Origin: Opitutus sp.
GTDB taxonomy: Bacteria > Verrucomicrobiota > Verrucomicrobiia > Opitutales > Opitutaceae
NCBI GenBank assembly: GCA_024998815.1
Contig: JACEUQ010000003.1
Coordinates: 447,900 to 511,899 of the forward strand
DNA length: 64,000 bases
Direction of reading: 5' to 3'
Position 1 is the stretch's first letter. Every line of letters begins with the position of its first letter. A program made the translations under genes and the position numbers. The notes under the pieces were generated by a model. The model had not been told where the DNA came from and searched no databases. It saw only the letters and a list, made by a program, of their open reading frames with translations. This document shows, one piece after another, positions 59,850 through 64,000 of this stretch.

Positions 59850-60809
59850 TCAGCGGGCGGCGAGGGCCGCAGTGACGGCCGCGTGCATGGCGGGTACGGG
59901 TGCGGCGGCCTCGCTCCAGATTTGCAGGGCGCGTGCGCCTTGGTGAACCAGCATGGAAAGGCCGTTGGCGGCGGGCAGGCCGAGGGCGCGGGCCTGGGCG
60001 AGCAGCGCGGTTTCGGACGGATTGTAGATCATGTCGTAAACGCCAGCCGGACGTGCGCGGGCGACCAAGGCGGCGAGGTCAATGGGCAACGGGTCGCTCG
60101 GCTTGAGCCCGGCGCTGGTGGCGTTGATGACGAGCGCGCCGACGGGGGGCTGGGGCGCGGTGACGAGACTACCTGTGCCAGTCGCGCTGCCGAGCGCACC
60201 CGGCGCGGCCGGGTCGAAGCCGTGGAGCGGGATGCCGTTGGCCAGCGGGGCCAGTTGGGCGAGGAGCGCGTCGAGGGTGGCGTGGGTGCGGTTGGCAATC
60301 CACAGGCCGGCGCAGCCACGCTGGAGGCATTCGACGGCCGCCCCGCGTGCCGCGCCGCCCGCACCGAGCAGGATGACGGGTGTGCCGGCCAGCTCGACGC
60401 CCAGGTTTTCACGGATGGCGGAGGCCAGCCCGTAGCCGTCGGTGTTGTAACCGTGCCAGCCTTGGGCGGTGCGGCGCAGGGTGTTAACCGCGCCGATGGG
60501 GCGAACCGCCGGGTCGAGTGAGGCGATGCGGTCGAACGCCAGGATCTTGTGCGGGAGGGTGAGGTTCAGGCCGAGAAACCCGCAGGCGTGGAGTTTTTCC
60601 AGGGCGAGGGGCAGGTCGTCGGGCGCGATGTCGAAGCGTACATAACGCCACGAGGCAAAGCGCGGGTCGCTTTGGGCCATGCTCGCGAGCGCGGCGTTGT
60701 GCATCTGCGGGCTCAGCGAGTGCTTGATGGGATGGCCGAGCACGGCGAGCGTGGTGCCGGTCGGGCGCCAGGAATCGAGGTCGGCGAGCGTGTAGATTGG
60801 GTCGGACAT
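59850..60809 (-). CDS. aroE: Shikimate dehydrogenase
   Basis: NADP-dependent step of the shikimate pathway: 3-dehydroshikimate to shikimate. The 319-residue protein shows the substrate motif GHPIKHSLSPQMHNAALASM (about 25-44), NLTLPHKILAFD with the catalytic Lys (about 80-91), WHGYNTDGYGLA (with its Asp, about 118-129) and the nucleotide motif LLGAGGAARGAAVE (about 147-160). The C-terminus has INATSAGLKPSD and YDMIYNPSETALL. It is longer than average (about 270-290), partly from a loop near 205. Confidence 0.92.
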   Translation of the reverse strand: MSDPIYTLADLDSWRPTGTTLAVLGHPIKHSLSPQMHNAALASMAQSDPRFASWRYVRFDIAPDDLPLALEKLHACGFLGLNLTLPHKILAFDRIASLDPAVRPIGAVNTLRRTAQGWHGYNTDGYGLASAIRENLGVELAGTPVILLGAGGAARGAAVECLQRGCAGLWIANRTHATLDALLAQLAPLANGIPLHGFDPAAPGALGSATGTGSLVTAPQPPVGALVINATSAGLKPSDPLPIDLAALVARARPAGVYDMIYNPSETALLAQARALGLPAANGLSMLVHQGARALQIWSEAAAPVPAMHAAVTAALAAR

Positions 60810-60896
60810 TCTTTCCTCTTTATCTTAATCGTTATCGTTATTCCCCGCAGCCTTTCAGGGAGAAAGCGGAAAGAGAAAGAGGAAAGAGAAAGATTC

Positions 60897-61766
60897 TCAC
60901 GGCTGGGAGTTGCGCTCGTAGGCCGCCTCAAATTCTTCCACGAAACCGGCGAAGAGCAGGGCCCGCTCGGAGTCGCCGGCAGCGGTGTAGTGGTTAACCA
61001 GATTGCGGCAACACCGGCAGAGCACCTCGCGCACCGGGGTGGGTGCGAGATCGGACATTTTGGGCGCGCCCGCACCGGTTTTGATCAGCGCAAAGACATC
61101 CGCCGTGGAGCGAAAGGCGCCCTGCTCGAAGGGATCGATAAACAGCGGTGCATCCTCGTGGTAGCAGCCGACCAAAAAGTGGCCGGGGAGGCCGACCGGT
61201 TCTAGGTCGAGGCCGAGGCGTTGGGCGACGAGCAGGTAGACCAAGCACAAGGAAATCGGGATGCCCTTGTGGCGCTCAAGCACCAGGGGCAGGAAGCTGT
61301 TGAGTGGGTCGGTGTAGTGCTCCACGTTGCCGCGAAACCCGTTTTCGTGAAACAGCACGCGGTTGAGAATGCGGCATTTCTCGCGCACCGAAATCGGCTC
61401 GGCGATGAGCTCGCGGCAGCGGGCGGCGAGGTCGTCGAGACGCTGGCAACTCAGGCCCACGTCGAGGTCGGGCATCACGGTGCGCGCCAGCAGCAGCGAG
61501 CCGGTTTCCAGCTCGTAGTTGAGCGAGCGAATGAAGTCGCGAAATTCGCTGACTGGGTCGGTGAATTTGAGTTCGTCGAGGTAGCTGCGGGCGTGGCCGG
61601 CGAGCAGGCGGCTGCCGCCGTTGGCGAGGCCTTCGAGGAAGACGCGCGCGGGTTCTCCTTGGGCAGTGAAATGGGCGAGCAGGGCTTTGCGGACGGCGGG
61701 GCAGGGGTCGTCGAGCAACGCCAGCACTGCTTCGCGGGAGCCGAGGCTGAGGGGTGCGTTTTCCAC
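60897..61766 (-). CDS. SirB1-family transglutaminase-like protein
   Basis: 289-residue soluble protein. The core FRDFIRSLNYELETGSLLLA, VLFHENGFRGNVEHYTDPLN (about 140-159), GIPISLCLVYLLVAQRLGLD and LPGHFLVGC fits the YchA/SirB1 family, which has a transglutaminase-like fold and a TPR-like tail. The catalytic role is not established. It starts with GTG at 61766 and is separated from aroE by ~87 bases. Confidence 0.8.
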   Translation of the reverse strand: MENAPLSLGSREAVLALLDDPCPAVRKALLAHFTAQGEPARVFLEGLANGGSRLLAGHARSYLDELKFTDPVSEFRDFIRSLNYELETGSLLLARTVMPDLDVGLSCQRLDDLAARCRELIAEPISVREKCRILNRVLFHENGFRGNVEHYTDPLNSFLPLVLERHKGIPISLCLVYLLVAQRLGLDLEPVGLPGHFLVGCYHEDAPLFIDPFEQGAFRSTADVFALIKTGAGAPKMSDLAPTPVREVLCRCCRNLVNHYTAAGDSERALLFAGFVEEFEAAYERNSQP

Positions 61767-61844
61767 GCGCAGATTCCAACGCTGCCGCCCCGCGCTGGCA
61801 ATGGGGAAAGCCGGTCCTTGCTGACTGGGTGTGCCCCACTGCCT

Positions 61845-61973
61845 AGAGGTGTGGACACCTCTTTGGTAGTGCTATACGGTGCTTCAGCCCGCCTCGGCGA
61901 TTGTAGGTGGGAATCCGTTCCAAACCTGCGGGCTAAAGCGCTACCTCAGAGCTCAATTGGCCGGGACGGCCAA
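61845..61973. repeat. Several short palindromes in the SirB1-FKBP gap
   Basis: AGAGGTGTGGACACCTCT (61845-61862) is a perfect palindrome. An imperfect inverted repeat (GGTAGTGCT...TTCAGCCCGC / GCGGGCTAAAGCGCTACC, 61865-61946) and a TTGGCC / GGCCAA hairpin (about 61957-61973) follow. They lie just downstream of the FKBP gene and may end its transcript. Confidence 0.65.
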
Positions 61974-61978
61974 TTTGC

Positions 61979-62602
61979 TTACTTGATCGAGATCAACTCG
62001 ACTTCGAAAATCAGCACCGAACCTGCGGGAATCGGCCCCTGCGTGCGGTTGCCGTAGCCGAGCTCGGCCGGGATAACCAGTTTCCACTTGGAGCCGACCG
62101 CCATCAACTGCAGCGCCTCAACCCAACCGGGGATGACGCCACCCACGGGAAACGAAATCGTCTCGCCGCGCGTCACCGAGCTATCGAACACGGTGCCGTC
62201 CACCAACGTGCCGTGGTAATGCACCTCGACGGTCTGGTCGGCCGTGGGTTTGGCACCGGTGCCGGCCTTCAGCACCTCGTATTGCAGGCCGGACTCGGTC
62301 ACGACGACACCGGCGCGGGCGCGGTTTTCGTTGAGGAACATTTTGCCGATCTGCGCGCCCTCGGCGGCACCGGCAGCGGCCTCGGCCTCGATCTTGGTCT
62401 GCACCTCGGAAAAGGCGGCGCGCAGGTCGTCCTCGGACACGCGCGGTTGGGCGCCATTGAGGCCGTCTTGGAGGCCGATGATGAACGCGGATAAGTCGAT
62501 TTCGACTCCACCCTGACGGGCGATGTTGCTGCCCACGTTGAGGGCGATGCCGTAGCTGACGCGCTGATCGAGCGTCTCAAAGGTGTTTTCAGAAGAGGAC
62601 AT
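61979..62602 (-). CDS. FKBP-type peptidyl-prolyl cis-trans isomerase
   Basis: Catalyses cis-trans change at prolines in protein folding. The 207-residue protein has an N-terminal dimer-forming helical part typical of FklB/Mip proteins (FETLDQRVSYGIALNVGSNI, about 8-27) and a C-terminal FKBP domain (TVEVHYHGTLVDGTVFDSSV about 123-142; GGVIPGWVEALQLMAVGSKW about 152-171; LVIPAELGYGNR). No signal peptide is seen, so it is probably cytoplasmic like FklB. Confidence 0.9.
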   Translation of the reverse strand: MSSSENTFETLDQRVSYGIALNVGSNIARQGGVEIDLSAFIIGLQDGLNGAQPRVSEDDLRAAFSEVQTKIEAEAAAGAAEGAQIGKMFLNENRARAGVVVTESGLQYEVLKAGTGAKPTADQTVEVHYHGTLVDGTVFDSSVTRGETISFPVGGVIPGWVEALQLMAVGSKWKLVIPAELGYGNRTQGPIPAGSVLIFEVELISIK

Positions 62603-62759
62603 GAAGGAGGTGTTTGGCGGGTTGTGCTACGAAGGACGAACCCGAGGTGGTCGCCTTCAAAATAACGCGGCAAACACAGTGACTTGTCCCCACCAGGGCA
62701 ACCCTGTTTCGATCCTATTTGCCATGTAAGTGAGGGGGGATTCGGCCACCTCCGATCCC

Positions 62760-62890
62760 TGTAGCGTTGGCCGTCCCCGGCCAAGTTGCCTCCCATCCTC
62801 TCTCCCTGGCCGAGGACGGCCAAAACTACAGCCGGAAACACCTCAAACCAAGGCAGTTTGGCCGCGAAAGATCGCAAGGAGCGCAAAGAA
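62760..62890. repeat. GGCCGTCCCCGGCC inverted repeat plus GCGCAAAG half-element
   Basis: The arms GTTGGCCGTCCCCGGCC and GGCCGAGGACGGCCAAAAC flank a pyrimidine-rich centre (62760-62830); an arm with TTGGCCGCGAAAGATCGC and GCGCAAAGAA follows (about 62857-62890), related to the 5947 element. The rest of the 62603-62946 gap shows nothing. Confidence 0.7.
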
Positions 62891-62946
62891 CTGCCCCTCC
62901 TTGACCTTCATTCGATTGTGGCAAAACTCCCAGACGCCCCTAGTGC

Positions 62947-63999
62947 TTAATTGCGTAGATTAATGATAGTATTTCTGAGTTGGCTTCCCTTGACCTCGCG
63001 CTTGCGCCACTTGAACGGCTTGGCATTGGGCAGGTAGGCGGCGACGAAAGCGTCAATGGCCTGACTAAGTTCGGCGACGCTTCTGAAGTTCGCGCCCCGT
63101 AGCGCCTTCCTTGTTAGTATGCCGAACCAGATTTCAACTTGATTGAGCCAACTCGCCGAGGTTGGGGTAAAGTGGAAGTGGACATTGGGGTGCCGAGCGA
63201 GCCAAGCGTCGCACTTTTTGTGGGTGCAATAATTATCCAAAATCACGTGGAGTTCTCTCTCGGGCGGGTGATCCGCCACCACTTGGTCCATGAACAGCAG
63301 GAACTCCTCCCGGCGCTTAAGGGTGGTTTTCTGCGTCTTGATCAAGCCCGTGGCCACATCAAGGGCAGCGAACAAGTTGAGTGTACCGTGGCGCTTGTAG
63401 GTGCTTTTGAGTCCCTGGACGATTTTACCATTGTCGGTCTCCACGTAACCGGTGGCGCGCTCTAGGGCTTGGATGCCAGGCTTTTCATCCACACTTATCA
63501 CCAATGCCTTTTCCGGTGGGCTCAGGTAGAGCCCGACGATATCGGCTGCCTTGGCTGCGAACTGCTTGTCAGTGCTCACGCACCACGAGCGCTGGCGCTG
63601 CAGGCAAATGCCCTCCTTGCGCAGCACTCGCCAGACCGCGTGCACCGAGCCGCCGAGCACACGGGCCACCGCTGGACCATCCCAGCGCGCCTGCCCCGGA
63701 GGGGGTGGCCCTTCCAATAAAGCCAGCACCCGATCTCGAAAGTCCTCACCGTAGGTGCGCTTCGCGCCCGGCCGTGCCGCATCATCCAGCCCCTTCATGC
63801 CAAGCAGCACAAAGCGATCCCTCCACTTTATTACGGTGTTCGGCCTGGTGTTGCAGCGGCGCGCCACCTCTTGCACCTGCTCGCCACTCACGCACCCAAG
63901 GATCATCCGGGCGCGCTCAACTCGCTGCCTCGACTCAATCCGGCTGGTTGCCCGTTTTTCTAGGGATTGCTGATCCCCCTCGCTACAAGTGATTCGCAC
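62947..63999 (-). CDS. IS630-type transposase, close to the window edge
   Basis: The 350-residue protein has an N-terminal helix-turn-helix part (GEQVQEVARRCNTRPNTVIK, about 38-57) and the DDE set: VISVDEKPGIQALERA (about 167-182), LHVILDNYCTHKKCDA (about 244-259) and TPTSASWLNQVEIWFGILTR (about 274-293, with the last Glu). These match IS630-type enzymes. The first codon is a GTG at 63999, one base from the edge, so the true start may lie outside. The left end of the insertion sequence was not identified. Confidence 0.85.
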   Translation of the reverse strand: MRITCSEGDQQSLEKRATSRIESRQRVERARMILGCVSGEQVQEVARRCNTRPNTVIKWRDRFVLLGMKGLDDAARPGAKRTYGEDFRDRVLALLEGPPPPGQARWDGPAVARVLGGSVHAVWRVLRKEGICLQRQRSWCVSTDKQFAAKAADIVGLYLSPPEKALVISVDEKPGIQALERATGYVETDNGKIVQGLKSTYKRHGTLNLFAALDVATGLIKTQKTTLKRREEFLLFMDQVVADHPPERELHVILDNYCTHKKCDAWLARHPNVHFHFTPTSASWLNQVEIWFGILTRKALRGANFRSVAELSQAIDAFVAAYLPNAKPFKWRKREVKGSQLRNTIINLRN

Positions 64000-64000
64000 G

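Overview
The window is about 64 kb of GC-rich bacterial chromosome and is most consistent with Verrucomicrobiota, probably Opitutales/Opitutaceae. That placement is an inference. It rests on the gene set (LacI regulator beside uxaC, a full Mla lipid-transport operon, PilMNOPQ and scattered minor pilins, a 33-residue mS38/COX24-like protein, NPCBM-tailed membrane proteins) and on many families of intergenic inverted repeats. No rRNA, tRNA or CRISPR array was recognised.

Layout. 1-12730: mostly housekeeping: a YihY/BrkB membrane protein cut by the left edge, four RNA methyltransferases (RlmM, a SpoU-type enzyme, RsmD, RsmE), a Popeye/cyclic-nucleotide-binding membrane protein, a lipoprotein, a LacI regulator divergent from glucuronate isomerase, and mlaEFDCA. 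12863-17029: a three-gene minor-pilin operon (PilV-, PilW-, PilX-like, minus strand) whose PilX-like gene is split by a 1.74-kb IS1380-like element. 17233-18323: rpsT and rdgB. 18335-23794: two GT-C-like membrane proteins, the second split by a 1.8-kb insertion sequence with a clear target duplication. 23889-34319: a tightly overlapping minus-strand operon of GT2 transferase, NodU/CmcH-type carbamoyltransferase, PMT/ArnT-like transferase, radical SAM enzyme, membrane-fused spermidine-synthase-like protein and a large NPCBM-tailed membrane protein. 34313-38977: a second PilV/PilW/PilX-like operon directly upstream of it, in which the PilW-like protein carries a Thr-rich tail of about 280 residues. 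39224-40189: a second, membrane-anchored GT2.

40377-46531: an AddB-like/AddA-like helicase-nuclease pair. 46606-51362: the 33-residue ribosomal-type gene and a pilMNOPQ-like operon ending in a secretin. 51420-54742: CPBP protease, polyprenyl diphosphate synthase, ECF sigma factor and a probable anti-sigma partner. 55031-58242: class II and class I fumarases, convergent. 58578-62602: prepilin peptidase, aroE, a SirB1-type protein and an FKBP isomerase. 62947-63999: an IS630-type transposase at the right edge.

Two themes stand out. First, the type IV pilus or pseudopilus machinery (secretin, PilMNO, peptidase, two minor-pilin operons) lies beside glycosyltransferases. The Thr-rich pilin directly upstream of GT2 and PMT-like genes suggests a dedicated pilin O-glycosylation or surface-decoration system; this is a hypothesis from gene order and composition. 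Second, the region is crowded with palindromic repeats, two of which have entered coding sequence (rsmE and the addB 3' end) without breaking the frame, and with three different transposases, two of which disrupted genes.
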